The notes beneath the pieces are model-generated. The model worked only from the letters and a program-made list of their open reading frames with translations. It was not told the origin of the DNA and searched no databases. A stretch of 40,083 bases of DNA from NCBI GenBank assembly GCA_054661495.1, contig BAAFSQ010000076.1, positions 1 through 40,083 on the forward strand, given 5' to 3'. This document shows positions 9,101-24,200 of the stretch, one piece after another. The translations under genes and the position numbers were made by a program. This DNA is from Zygophlyctis sp. KS116. Lineage: Eukaryota; Chytridiomycota. Numbering within the stretch: the stretch's first letter is position 1; each line of letters begins with the position of its first letter.

Positions 9101-12100
9101 ATGCCATCATCAGTTTTACAAAAGCAATTAAACAAGTTGAATGGAGGAAAGGAAAGACAAAAAAGTTTGCATTCCTCACTACTCTTTGAAAGATCTAAAC
9201 AAGTGTCATTGCAAGAGATTTATGAAATTGCAAGAGTTGCATTTGAAGAATTTTGTGTGATTGACAAGAGATTTAATGATTTTTTGGAATTATTCTCAAT
9301 GCATCGAATGTCTAGTCATCGAATGGGAATGGTAATGTATTTTAGGCTAAGATTAGAATTTGGAGGAAAATGAGCAGATAAATGCACAAATTTCAAGGTT
9401 TTTGATGGTTTTGTCGCCACATTTTCTGCATTCTAATGCTTTCAAAGTTTTAGAGTATTTGATTAGACATTATAGGTAATGGACAATCTGTAAATTCTAG
9501 GGTTCATGAGTATAATGTGGATGATGTAGTACGATGTATCATTTCTTATCATGAAACAAGACAATTTGTTCAAGTATTGTCTTGTTTAATTATTCAACAA
9601 GAATCACAATGGGGATTTTTAAAAGTGATTCAAAAGTCTAAAGTTCCATTGGATAGAAGTAATCTGGTAAAAAGAGTTATATTAGACTCGTCAATTCTGG
9701 TTTTTATTTTGGATACTGTTCAGAAATCTTTTAATTTAGGAATTTCTCATGTCTCTTTAACTACTTTTTTTAATTCTACTTTTATGGATTTTATTCAAAC
9801 CAAGAGTATGACAGAGAATGATTTGGCATTGATGGTTCCAAGATTATTATCATTTTTAAGTTTAAAGGAAAAGAATTTACAGGCATCTATAGTTATGATT
9901 ATAAATCAGTTATCATCAAAGTGTATACTTGATGAAAAATTGATCTTTTTGATTTTGGAGAAAATGGCAGGGAATATGGATCAAGGGAATATAGGATTTA
10001 TGCTCTCTGGAATGATTGTAATGATTCAGTTGCAAGATCAAAGACAGAGTTTGAAATTTCCTGTAAAGGTTATGGAGTCTATAAGAGATGTGAATGGAGC
10101 TTTTCAGGAATTAATGGCGATTAATGAAAAGTTTAATGCAGAAAAGTTTTTATGTCTATTACTATCATCTTGTCTATTGGCCTCTTTTGAACAATCAGGG
10201 GTAGATTCAAGTGTAGAACAAGGTCAAAATTTAGACTTTTTAAAGAAGCTTTGTGGAATAAGGTTGTCACCCACCGTTGCTGAATTTCTATGTGATCAGT
10301 TATTGCAAACTATAAACAAAAATTCTGGAAATGATGCATCATTAATAATTTTCAAAGAGCTTTATCAAGTCATTCCAAATGATCTTAATAATGTTCTTAC
10401 AAAATACTATGATAATCTTTCTGATACAGCAAAGAAAAGTGATGCAGTGTTTGCTCTCACACAAAAGGCTTTGGAGGGTACCTTGGCTGAGCCGCTCAGT
10501 AATTCTGGGACTTCTCTGTTGTTGAGTCTGGAGCACCCTCATAGTCATTTAAGATGCATGGCAGTGAAAAAACTTGCAAAATCATTGCATAAAAATGATG
10601 GGATTGTTTTTGATGCTGCTGAAATTGAAATGCTACTTATTAATCGGTTAAAAGATGACGATGAAGACGTTATTAGAGCTGTATTGAAGATTAAAGATTT
10701 AGATACTGCCATTTCCTACAAGAAGCTTATGGATGTCCTTGATAGAATTATATGGAGTAGCTCAAAGACCAAGACTGTGATTTCAGCAATAACTGCATTG
10801 CTTCAATATTATAAGCTTGAGCATGATAGTCAAGTTGATCTTTCCGTTTTCCATGTCTGCTTTTGCTTTGCATTTTTGTCAAAAGGTAATAAGGATATCT
10901 CCCAGGCTTTGATTAAAAATTTAAAACTCTACCAGCCCAAGCTTTTCCCATTTTTGCAAGACGCTGAACTTTATGAATGCGAAAAGAAAGATTTTGGAGA
11001 ACGGAACTACTCAATACTCACAAATCTGGCCAGTAAGCATAATTTTTAATAATAAATAGAGAATTCATCTGGAATTCTAGATGCTGTAATTGATGGCTGT
11101 CAGTTAGACAATCTGAAAAAAAGATTTGTATTTACATTGATTTTGAATGCATTAATAGAAGACTCAAAAGGTATGAATATCTCGGTTTATTTTATAGAAT
11201 TCTCACCCACTCAAAGAGCACTTATCGTCAGTATAATTGAAGGCAATATGGTTACATATTTAAAAGCCGATCACAAAACTATTGATTTGAAAGCAATTGC
11301 TTTAAAAGACTTTTGTACACACGGTCTCGATATGGATAGAGTTGATGTCAAAGAAATGCAGTATATTTCACTGCTTTCACTGCAAAATATTTTGATTAAG
11401 AGTTTCAGCAATATGTCTAAATCAGACTGTGAATCTTTAGAAAGTATGCAATTGGCTACCCGATTATGCAGTATAATTTCGAAAATACCAGCCCAAAAAA
11501 CTATAAATCAATTCCTGATCATTTTGTTTACACATTATAAGTCCGCAGTCTTGGGGCTTTGTTGTTTTCAGCTAGCCAATAGTGGTAATTTATCTTAATA
11601 TTTAAATTTAGATCTTCCGGTAGAGGTTAGGATGCTTTCTCTAAAGATTATGTCGGCTTATCTCCAATCCGCCGTTTTGGGAGCAGAAATGCAACATTTA
11701 GCACCATTTATTTTGATGGCATGCTATGATTGCTCAAATGCATTGAGGTCTGTTGGGCTTCAAATATTGAAAATGCTTCATTCAAGATCTGAATCTCATG
11801 GGCTTTCTCATGGGTTACATATCAATAGAATGAATTTAGAGACAGTCAAGTGTATGAATAGTGAAAAGAATTCACTTTTGATGTCTAAGGTTTTGGAGAG
11901 ACATGCTGAAATTCTTGGGGACTGGACTCAGTTGCCATCATACATCGGGGAATTGTGCAAGGATAGGTATGACTTATTTTTTAAACTTATAGTGAAATAT
12001 TATCTTTTTTTACCAGCTTTATAGTATCATCGTCGGATGAGCTTTTGCAGAACACTTTGCTGTCGTTAATAGCAGAAGTTGACAGTGTAAACAAATTCAA

Positions 12101-15100
12101 ATCACTCTTTCCAATGTTTTCCAAGATGTCTGAATTGGAAAGTATAGATGAGAAACAGGCTCGTAAAATCTCACTATTAACGTCTTGCTATACACCCAAT
12201 ATCGCAAAGTTCATGAATTCATCAAACTCTTCACGCTATTTTTCTGCTTTTACTAAATTTCTGACCAGAAGAGATTTTGCCAGTGTTATATTAGCACTAT
12301 TGAAAATGATCACTCAGGAGTTCTTTGATAATCTTCACACTGAACAGCAGACAGAGTTAGTGGAAAAACTTTATCAAATCTTAGGTTATGAAGACTCTGA
12401 ACTTGCCGAAAAAGCTAAGCTAATCTTGAACCAATTATCTTTATCCTCTTTCCATATTTTACCTATTTTAAAGGCTAATGTGGTTTCTAAAGTTGATGAA
12501 AGCAAAAAAATCAAAACTGAAAAAAATACAGCTGATAGTTTGAGTAATTTATTTACATGCTTTCTGGAAATATTGGATTCAAAACAAAACATTGAAAATC
12601 GACAGGATTTGGTTTCACCGCTTTTCGATATACTTAAAGGAATCCTAGATATGGAATTCAACCTACATGAATATATGAAACAACTGCTTCTATCTATAAT
12701 CAATGATATAGTTTCTTCCTTGAACGAACTGAATCTAACTATTGATTCTAATCTTATTCATATTGACACGTTTTTGCAGTGCATTCGCGTCACAGATAAT
12801 GTGCAATCACATAATTTTGTTTTCGATTGTTTATCAAGTGTTACATGCATGCATCCTGAACTGGTTTTAACGAGTGTGATGCCAATATTTACTTTCATGG
12901 GAACCAATGTTCTACGTCAAGATGATGATTTTAGTTTCTTTATTATCAAAAAGACAATTATGGCTATTGTGCCAACTCTTGTGCGGGATGGTATTATGCA
13001 GAAGGAGCTGCAAGGAATTTTGGATGTATTCCTGAATGCTCTACATCATATTCCTAGGCATCGCCGGCTTCCAATATATAAGATTCTTATAGAGGAACTT
13101 GGACCAGCCTTGTTTTTAGGAAAAGTATTGTTAATGATCTTAGAAAATGATTCCTCTGATAGCCGAACTTGGGCTTTAAAAAATACATACAACTTTTGCA
13201 GCCAGCTAATTGCTGAATTTTCTGTTGATATGCAACTCAATGTAAGTTATATATTAATTAATGAATAAGGCATTGACATTTATTTTAAGTTCTGTTCATG
13301 AACAATTAAAAGCTAAAAAAAAGGGGATGAAAAATCACACGGAGGTTGTAAACTTTGTGAATATTTGTCTTAAAAATGACGAAATGGTTAAATTGATCAC
13401 ATTGAATGAATCCGGAATTAAAAAAGATATAACATCTTTCGTAGAAGTTCTGCTTCAAGGAATATGCCAATTAGAGAAAGGTAAGATATATTTAAGAAAA
13501 CTTAATCATATAGACGAGGACCTTCCAGGACTCCCAGAAGCCTTCCACTTAATTATGGGTATCTTGCCAATTGATCAGTTTATTGAAACTATTAAAACCT
13601 TGTTTCAACATACAGATGAAAACGTGGCGATCAGGGCAATCTCAACTCTTGAAGATAAAATTGTTAGTCACAATACTGATCCGAATTATTGCCATGCATT
13701 GCTCCCTCTTGTTAATTCAATCATTAGCTTATCAAACTCCAAAAAGCAGATATCTGAAAAAGTTCAAGCAACTTTCTCTTGTTGCGGGGAGTTGGCTCGA
13801 GCTTTAGGTGAATCATTCCGGGAAGATTTAGTTACATTGGTACCTTTTATTATCGGTGCTAACGGACTTCGGAATACAAAACCAGATGTTGTCTCGTCTG
13901 CCATGATGACATTGAATTACTTCTTAAGGAGCTTGGGTGCTCGAATAATCCCATTTCTGCCTCAATTCATGCCACAGGTCGTTAATATACTTCGTAGAGA
14001 AATTCAGTCAAATTCTCAAGATCCCTTAATGCTTTCAACCGTATTTCTAACGATTGATGTTGTTTCAGAAACTTTGCCGCAGTTTATCAGCTCTTATACA
14101 CCTGACATTATCAAACTTGCAGTTAATCCCAATATCTTCAAATTAAAGGGCTTGAAATCGTTGGAATCTGCGTCTAATTCTCTGGGAGCTATGTCTGAAT
14201 ACATTTCTCCCAGACACCTCTTGCCTACCATATTTTCATCACTCAGTGATTCATTTAATTTCGGAAAAACCAGTTTGATGGTCTTGTTTAACTTTCTAAA
14301 CAAAATTTTAAAGAATATCAGCAAAACAGATATTTTGGAATTCCGATCTGACTTGACAAAGTTCTTCCTGGAAGCTTTTGATTTTAGATCCAAGATCAAG
14401 GAGAATCTCATTTCTACCGATATGCTATCATTGGAAAATTGCATTATCTCCTCATTTTTCCAGCTAGTTCTAAAATTAAATGACGAACATTTCAAGCCTA
14501 TTTATTTGAAAATGGTTGATTGGGCAACATTAAGCATATCTTTTGATTCCTTATCTCAAGATGATATGATTAAGCGACAAATTACTTTTTATCATATCTT
14601 GGATGAAATGTTTACACGCTTAAAGGTATTTTTACATTATTTATTAACAATAGGGTCTATTAATTCCCTACTATAACTATACAATTGATCCATCACTTTT
14701 AATACTTGAAAACTTTAAAAAAGGAAATGATTATCTTGACTTATGGACCTCTTGCCTATCTACAATCCAAAAGTATTTAGAATTTAATGATAAAGGTAAT
14801 AATACTCTACAATTAAACATATTAGGAAGTCTGGATGACACAAAGTTTACCAAAGTACTCACAGCTCTTTTAAATCAATTGGATTTAAATAATGAATTTG
14901 AACAGGATTATTTGGAGCTTATGTCTAGATCTATATTACCTTGTATCAGTGAATTAGCAGTTTTCACTAAAGATGAATCTCAAAGAAAACAAATCAATAA
15001 GGCTTTATGCTTAAAGACTCGATCTAATGAAACTGAAACCCGGTTAATGACTGTCTTGATCTTGAAAGATGTTTACAAGCGTGTTGGGGAGCCCATGTTA

Positions 15101-15235
15101 ACCTTTTTCCCTGAAACTATTCCATTTATAGCAGAACTAATGGAGGACGAAGATTTAGAAGAGCCTACTCAGGATCTATGTCTTGTTATTCAAGATCACT
15201 TGGGAGAACCCATCCAACAGTACTTCACACAATAA
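9101..15235 (+). CDS. UTP10: U3 snoRNP / SSU-processome protein Utp10 (HEATR1)
   Basis: Giant HEAT-repeat scaffold of the t-UTP (UTP-A) complex, needed for Pol I transcription and early 18S rRNA processing in the nucleolus. Spliced length about 1952 aa (yeast about 1770, human about 2140). The N-terminus (SSVLQKQLNKLN, RQKSLHSSLLFE) and the following EYLIRHYR, YHETRQFVQVLS and KSKVPLDRSNLVKR match the family, as does the C-terminal block KDVYKRVGEPMLTFFPETIP, FIAELMEDEDLEEPTQ and GEPIQQYF. Introns: 9332-9356, 9476-9500, 11033-11059, 11171-11197, 11585-11611, 11967-11992, 13242-13269, 14626-14653, 14796-14825, and probably 13481-13513 (33 nt, no stop inside, so uncertain). Several 27-nt introns are in frame. 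Low sequence conservation is normal for this family; the ends decide the call. Confidence 0.94.
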
Positions 15236-15299
15236 ACGTTTTAGTTCCTAACCAGGAGATTGAGTTGCATTAGCCTTGTCCTTAAAAATAAACAAGTCG

Positions 15300-18200
15300 A
15301 TGGATCTACAGAATTGCCAAGTCTCTGCACTAAGGCTTACTGATGACTCGGTGGATAATTCTGTTAAACTGGCGATTTTGAATGAACTTCGGGATGGAAT
15401 TGAAATCGTTCAAAGCCTCGAATATTCAAAGTATTTGGCACTTTTATTACCAGTGTTTATTCAACTGTTGAAGCAAGTAGACGTTTCATTTCAGTCACAG
15501 GAACTCGATCAGAAGATTAGGATGGTTGTATTGGAAATTTGTCACAGGCTTCCTCAATCTGAGGCGCTAAAGCCTTGGGCCGGCGAACTGATTGGTTGTC
15601 TAATGAATGTATTAGTAAATGATAATGAAGATGTTGCATCACTTGCTCTAAAGGTAATTTTACATTACTAAATCAAGGTGATTGTAGATTTACACAAGAA
15701 TTACAAGTCAGCAGTAGAAGGACATGTTCAAGCCTTTTTTGATTTTGTAGAAATGGGATATAAAAATATTGAAGAAACTGTGGCAAAAGTATTTGCAGAA
15801 AGTGTATATTGTTTTTCTTTAATTTGAAATAGGTGCCAAATACTCCAGGATCAAGTGCAGGTAATGACGCACCAAGAAAGTTGAAGAAATCTTTGAATTC
15901 TTTCAAAGTATTGACAGAATGTCCGATTATTATTGCTTTGCTGTTTCAATTGCACAAGAAATATGTTGCTGCAAATGTTCCTGTTTTAGTACCTCTGATA
16001 ATTAAAGCTATACAATTGGTTCCTATTGCACAAGAAGTTGCCCATTCTAAAGCAAAAAAGGAAAAAAAGCTACAGATTGGGATGACTAATGAAATTGCTA
16101 ATAAGACTGCTTACTCGGAATTAATTGCACTACAGGTATTATAATTTTTAGACTGAAATATAGGTTAAAACATTGTCATTTATTGCTTATATTTTGCGTA
16201 GTTTTGTCAGTCATTTAAAACCATATCAAGATGCTATAGCAGATGCTGTATTGGCTTTAATGCAGAATTGTCCAAGTGATGATTCAGTTACTAGAAAAGA
16301 ATTATTAGTTGCAACCAGGCATATACTTTTTACAGATTTTAGATTGCCTTTTTTAAGGTATGTAGATTTGCTTTTGGATGAAAATGTAATTGTGGGCACT
16401 GGATTAACATCTCGAGAGACTTTACGGTAAATTATTGTATTGATTAATATTATAGTCCTATAGCTCACTCTGTACTTCAAGACTTGCTTTATCATTTACG
16501 AAATGATTTAAATCAATCACAAATCTCGAAAATTATTACGATATGTGCCAAGAATTTGCATGATCCATCCTTTAGTTTATCCATGCAAATGATCTGTTTG
16601 AAGCTTCTAATCAATTTTACAGAGCCGATAACCAGATTACCCTCTAAATTTGAAAGTAGGATTAGTTTTTTAAATTTTTTAGGCAGGCTTCTACTGGTAA
16701 GAATTTTGGATGCGCTTGAAAAACGATTTGTTGCATTGAGAATGTCTATGAATTCAGTCGTTCAGCATGTCAAATCATCGCAATCCAATCCAAAATCAAT
16801 GGCGGATGGTCAGCAATCACTAACAAATTTATTGGATGAGAATACATCACCAATATCCTCTTATATGGATATTGGCTTCGTCCAACCGATTAAAACTTCA
16901 GCCCGCTTTTTAGATGGATCTATAGATGTACTGAAAGGTTAGTGTTTTTAATAATTGTTAGATGTAAAATTGATGTTTAAGTCTCTCAGTCAAGGGACTA
17001 AGTCGGTTACAGCCGCTTTGCGACTTGTTAGTAGTTCAGTTCCTGCTTTGGGGATGGATCAGCCCGTTCCCGTCAAGTCTCTTGAAGATCAAGTTGGTGT
17101 TTATATGAATATTTTGGTTAATGGCTTGGAATGTTTGGACTTGTATAACATAGATCTGCTTCTTAAACCAGAGTCTGCAAAAAATGAATCCGTAGCTACA
17201 AGTCATGGAATCAGTCCAACTGCTAAGGAAGATAAAGAAGCCATGGATGCGTTTGCGCTTATATTTGGAACTTTAGAGCCTTTTGTTTTCCAGGAAATCT
17301 TTGAATCTAAAATGCCTTTCCTCTTTGAAAGAATGGTTCAGAATTCTTTTGGATTACTTATACCTCAATTTTTCTTGGCCAACACTGCAACATCACCTGG
17401 TTTTATTGGACTTCTTCTGCGCTATCTTGTGGATAGACTTGAAGATTTGGGTTCCGCTAATCAAACACTGACAAATGTGATGCTAAGGCTGTTCAAGCTC
17501 ATATTCATGGCCATAACTCTGTTCCCGGAAAAAAATGAACCGGTTCTTCGTATGTTTTTGGGAAATTTAATTGTTAATTCTATGAAACTCTCTTCAAAAG
17601 CAAAAGTTCCTGTCAATTACTTTCTTTTGCTAAGATTTTTGTTCAGAAGTATTAGCGGAGGGCGATTTGAGCTACTATACCAGGAGGTATTACCGCTTCT
17701 TCCCTTGCTTTTTGAAACTTTAAATTCATTGCTGGCATCTCCCCACAAAAAGCAGATGAAGGAGTTGTTTGTTGAACTCTGTTTAACAGTCCCTGTAAGA
17801 TTAAGTGTTTTGCTACCGTTTTTGTCATACTTAATGCGCCCTTTAATTTTGTCTCTATCTGCAAGCACAGATCTAGTTAGTCAGGGCCTAAGAACCTTAG
17901 AGCTATGTGTTGACAATTTAACTCAGGAATTTTTAGAACCGATGATAACTCCATATATTGATGATCTAATTGCTGGATTGTGGCGGCACTTGAAGCCATT
18001 ACCGTACAATCAGATCCACAGTCATACAGCTATGCGTATTTTGGGGAAATTGGGTGGGAAAAATCGTCGCTTTATGAATAACCCTTCTGGTTTCCAGATC
18101 AAAAACGAAGAGAAACTGAAATTAAACCTCTCTTTCACCTTTAAAGAGAGTGATAAAGTTAATACCTGTAATTTAGAAGAAGTTCTTATGATTGCAATGC

Positions 18201-21200
18201 AAATATTGGAGGATAATGATGAACGGGAGTACTCATACAGGCAGGCGTTTGAATTTGTAAAATCTTGTTTGCCGCTTTTAATGGATTTTCTCCCATACGA
18301 ATCATTTTTAAATCTTTCTTTAAAAATGAAATCGCAACTCAAAGAGGGTAGAAATCAGACGGATTCAAATGAAATGCAAGTATCTGATGAGCCATTTAGT
18401 TTTCAGCCAGATGTTTCCTTCAAATGTATTAATTCATTAGAGCATACTATTTATACTCTTTTTAAGGCAATTTTTTCAGCAGCTGTTATTCATGAATCGC
18501 TTCAAAACGAAGCGGAAATTCTTTTAGATCATTTTACACAATATTTTACTCTTGTATCAATAGTAGAGGCTAAAAAATATGGTGATTTCAAAACATCGGA
18601 CGATTCTGCCGATCGTTCATACAACGAAACGGGCTTTCTAAAGGCGCTGGCTGATGCCATTGCATCCGAAGATGAGAAGAAACGCATGATTGGCGAGAAA
18701 TGTGTTATCAGCATTTATAATTATTACAAAGCTCATGCTTCTCCTGATATGTCTCTTGGAGGGTTTCCATCTTTTCATATTTTAGCGACTCTTTTCTGTG
18801 GGCAATGCTATGATCGAAACCCCCCTGTTAAAAATGGTGGCTGTTACGGAATATCTATTCTGTCATCAAAGATTGATCTTGGCTGTGGATGGATGCTCAA
18901 TCATGAGCTTGATTTTGTAAAATCCCTTTTATTTGTACTTAAGGATTGCTCACCATATATTTCTTCATCGAATTTAGAAGCATCCGTCCAGACTTTCTCA
19001 CATGTTCTCAAGGTTTGCAATAGACAAGAAGATGAAGATGGGAGCTCAGATAGGCAAGCCAAATTTAATAATTTGGTTTCATTATTAATCTCTGAATTGT
19101 CTAATTCTAATTCTATAGTAAGGGAGACAATACAATCAGCTTTTCAACTATTGGCAGATCTCACTGGAAATGAAGTCACAGAAATAATGACACCGGTCCG
19201 TGAACGTCTTCTTGCACCCATTTTTGCAAAACCGTTGCGCGCACTTCCTTTTGCCATGCAAATAGGCCATATAGACGCCATTACTTACTGTCTTTCTCTT
19301 AGACCCCCACTACTCTCCTTTTCAGAGGAATTAGTAAGATTGATACAAGAGGCCCTCGCCCTCGCCGATGCAGAGGATCAAGCTCTGGTCAGTAAATCAA
19401 ACCAATATAAAAATGCAACATCTCTGACGAATCTTCGTGTTGTATGCATTAAACTTCTTTCTGCAACGATGGCCAGTTCTGAATTCATGGCGCCCAAACA
19501 GGCTCCTACTAGGTCTAGAATTATCTCGGTGTTTTTTAAATCTTTATATTCGAAGTCTACAGAAGTCGTGGAATGCTCTTATAAAGGTAGAATTTTTTAT
19601 TATAAATATCCAGGTCTTCAACAAGTCCTTTCGCAGCAGCATAAAATCCCAAAAGATTTACTTCAGGCAGGTCTTCGACCAATTCTGATAAACTTGTCTG
19701 ATCATAAGCGTCTGACTGTTTCAGGTCTAGAAGGACTGGGGCGTCTGCTTGAATTGTTGAATAACTATTTTAAAGTGGAAATCGGAAAGAAGCTTTTAGA
19801 TCATTTAAGAGTATGGGCAGATCCTGCGGTCCTGGAAGACGCGTCGAATCGGCCTATAAATGAAGTTGAAGAAGTGAGAATTATTGCGGCCATCTTAGAT
19901 ATATTTTGTCTACTCCCTGCTTCGGCTAACATGTTCTTGGAGGATGTTATAAAGGAACTAGTTTCTTTAGAAGCTAAGCTACATAGAACGTCTTCTAGTC
20001 CTTTCAGAAAGCCTGTGCTTAAATTTCTGGGCAGATACCCTAGTGAGTCCATAGAATATTTCTATGGAAAAATATCTGATAATGCCCATTTTGCTGATTT
20101 ATTTAGTTCCCTATTGGATTCGGAGCACGCTTCTATTTTAAGAATGGAGGTTATCAGGACCTATCAAAGGCTTTTAGAAATTACCCTCAAGTCTAAATCC
20201 AAGAATTCCTTGGAGTGTAAGAAGCAAGGCATTATTGTTCTAGCTAAGATAGTGAAGCATAATCCTAGTTGGATGGAAGAAGATCTTGTTTTAAGTATTA
20301 AAACCATCTGGGATGAAATTTTTGACAATAACGGATATCAGCGGTTCCTTTCAGAAGAGGTTTCTCAGTCTCAGAATATTCTTCGAATTATGATCTCAAG
20401 TGCAAAGAATTCCCCAGTAGACATTGAATTACTTTTTGCTATTTTACAGGGATTCGAACGGAATGACATTTTAGACACCGGGGAATTAAAACAGTTTATA
20501 TTTGATCATATTAGCCAAAATTTGGATGTCAAAATCAAGCGCAGCATAATTGAACGTTTTCTTTCTATATTTGCTGATGAAAGAGTTTCACAATTGTACA
20601 AGCGTAATGTTTTGCGATTTTTGGTAAACCCCATGTTACTTCAAACCGTTCAAATGGATCCAGAAATATTTGCAGAAATTATTGATCTAGAGATTATAAG
20701 CCAGGTACAAAATCAAATATGGGCTCCCTTATCAACTGAAAAATTGGATAATATAATTACTGAAGACTTCTTGAAGGTGGAATTGCTTCAGTTGACTGCC
20801 CTTCTTATTCAATATGCCTCAAATTCAATTAGTGAGATAAGGAAAGATTTGATAAAGTTTGCATGGAAACATTTTAAAGTCGACGATACTATTTGCAAGC
20901 AGGCAGCTTATGTCGTTTTAGCCCGGTTTATCCGAGAATATGAAACACCGGTAAAAATTGTTATTCAAATTTATGTTGCTCTACTAAGAGCATATCAGGC
21001 CGAAGGAAAAACATTAGCAAAGCAGGCTTTGGATATTTTGTTACCAGTCCTTCCACAGCGAATGTCAGATTCTGGATCTGACATTAAAATGGCTACTTGG
21101 GTCCGATGGACTAGAAAAATTATAGTTGAAGAGGGCCATAACACATCACAGCTGGTTATGATATATCAATTAATTATTCGACATGCTCAGCAGTTTTACG

Positions 21201-24200
21201 AAAGCCGGGATCACTTTATCCCACATATAGTATTCAGTCTTGCTAAGTTGGGACTTTCTCCAAATGCTACTGCTGAAACGCGAAACTTAACAATGGATAT
21301 ATCGGAAGTTATGCTGAACTGGGAACAACTGGCGATTAAAGAATATCGGCAAAATAAAAATGAGAATAAAGGTATAAATAATTTTCTAATTGGAAAGACG
21401 CCATGGATTGGAAAACAGACAAAGACTCTGACTGTTTTTCCGAAACATTATGTTGGAGAGATTCTAACTACGCCGAAATGCTGCTTAACTATTTAATATG
21501 TTTTTCTACCTCAGCAAATGAAACTGTGCAAATGAAGGGACCAGTGTACAGAGCTTTGCAGATTATGCGTGTATTCTTAGACATTTTCCCTACAACATCT
21601 GTAAAACTGGTGCATTTCGAAAAATCGTCGACATTTGCAGACGGTGGAACAAGTTACAATTCGATTTCAAACTCCATCGACACATTGTCTGTTTTATCTG
21701 AGTTAAAATCAAATTCTTGGATAGTAGGAAATATTTTGAATATTCAGCCATTTATTGAATCATGGATAAAATTAGCTAACCCCAAACTTTCTGAAAACAT
21801 CAAAGTTCTTGTGAGCAGTATTTTGAAAGCAATTGGAGAAACAGAGTCAGAGGAAGTTTCTTCCTTTAAAAGCTTCGTGGAAACGAGTATAATCAATGGC
21901 TTACGTGATACTTCTTGTCTTCCAATCACTATCGCACTGATAGATTCAGGTCTTAAATTATCTGATTATTCAGTTTTCATAACAGATCTCATAAAAGCGC
22001 TCCAAAAAGTTATAAAAGAAATTCAAGTAGCTCCACCCACACCAGTTGCTGGATCTTCAAAGCAATCCGATTCAATTGGAATTTCTCTCAAGATCATTAG
22101 AATTCTAAATGATAACTTGGTATTCTTGGGAGAACAGCGTAGATCTTTTCTTCAATCATTATTATTATTAATTGAATTGACAGATGATGATGAAGTATTA
22201 AATGCTATTATACAGATTGCCCGAAGGTGGATTTTTGACAAGGAAACTGCGTTTCCCACTCTTAAAGAAAAGGCTAATATTTTAACTAAAATGATGTCTT
22301 TTCATAGTAGAAATTTAAATGATCTTTTCGATAGATTTTTAGAACTTGTTGCTGATGTATATTCAGACTCTCAATTTATTGGTACAGAACTAAGTGTGAA
22401 ATTAGAGCCTGCATTTTTAATGGGAGCAATCCGCAGAAAAAATCCGTTACTAAGCGAACGATTCTGCAATATTCTAGACGATTCAATTGGCAAAAACATA
22501 TACTCTCGTTTATCATATATTCTAGGTGTTCAGAAGTGGGAACCTTTGGCTGATCAGTATTGGATGGGTATTGCACTCGATATTTGTATGCGGGCGATTG
22601 ATTCGGATTCTACCATTTCTCATTCATCAGTAGGATTTAAGCTTCCTATGCCTGTAGATGAGACTTCGGCATCTATGAATGATACTCTTTCTCATGCAAA
22701 TGTTTCTTATTCTGAATCTTTTGTTAATTTTCTTAAAGGAATGGGCCAAGAGCATATTGATCGACTTGTCGCATCCGTCCGATATTTAGTTAAATTGGAC
22801 GATAATCTGTGCCATAAAGTTTGGGCTGGTCTATTTCCAGTTTTCTGTTCCTCTATTACCAAACGACAACGAAACGATTTAACCAAAATTCTTATTCCGT
22901 TATTATCAAAAGAGTTCCATATCAAGCAAGCGGAAATAAGACCAAATGTTATACAAACTCTTTTAAATGGGATAAGCGTTTCTGAACCTCCCCTTCATTT
23001 GCCCCCTCAACTCGTTAAATATCTTGGAAAAACTTTCAACGCATGGTATACAGCCATTGATTTGTTAAGTAGACCTATTTCATTTATATTTGATGGTAGT
23101 GGTTCGTCTGCCTCCCGTGATCAGGAAAGGATTAGAGACTTCACAATTGATGCACTTATTGATGTTTGTACTAGCGTAGGAGAGAGTGATCTGGTTTATG
23201 GGCTATCAAGAAGCCGGTCATTTTTCGATGAAACAAATTGTGCCTTATCATTTGAACAAATCGGGCTTTGGGCTCAAGCTCAAACTATGTATGAATCTGC
23301 CCAATCGAAAGCTAGATCTGGCATTCTTCCATTTACTGAATCGGAATATTGTTTATGGGAGAGCAACTGGATTGGGTGTGCACAAAGGCTTCAACAATGG
23401 GATATTTTAACTGACTTAGCAAGGGCTGAATCCGATGCGTCGCTCACCTTAGAATGCGCTTGGCGTTTATCAGATTGGCAAGCGGAGCGTGACTTTTTAA
23501 CATCAACTGTTTCATCCGTTGCACAAGATGATATCCGGAAACAGATATTTGAATCCTTTCTCCTGCTTCAAAACTATAATGAGGGAAAATGTTCAATTAT
23601 AGAAGTTCAAAGAGTTTGTGATGAGGGTGTACAGTCAGTAATGCGCCAATGGAGTTGTTTACCAAATAGTATTTCAGATTCTCATGTATCTTTAATGCAC
23701 AGTTTTCAGCTTTTTGTTGAAATGACGGAAGCGTGTCAAATTGTGTCTAATTTACAGAGCACAAATGCAGGAAATATAGACTCTAAGTCACAAGAACTCA
23801 AAGGTATTCTTCAGGTGTGGAGAGATCGACTACCAAATGAATGGGATGACATAAATATGTGGAGTGACATAGTATCATGGAGACAGCACGTTTTTTCAAT
23901 TGTAAATAAGGCTTATTTGCCACTTATACCGCAACTTTCACAGACAAATTCTGTCGCCGGAAATTCAACTAGTTCTTACGCATATCGCGGTTATCATGAG
24001 ACTGCTTGGATAATTAACAGATTTGCTCACATCTGCAGAAAGCATGATTTGAATGATGTATGCTTTACAGCACTGAGTAAAATATATACCTTACCGAATA
24101 TTGAAATTCAGGAGGCTTTCTTCAAATTAAGAGAGCAAGCCAAATGTCACTTTCGATTACCTTCAGATTATCCAGCCGGGCTAGATGTCATTAATAATAC

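Noticed and set aside
9101-14676. A string of separate HEAT-repeat genes
   Set aside because: Each break coincides with a short GT...AG segment, and the joined product matches Utp10 from first to last residue.
16955-19700. Many short open frames on both strands inside TRA1
   Set aside because: No homology and fully contained in the long conserved reading frame.
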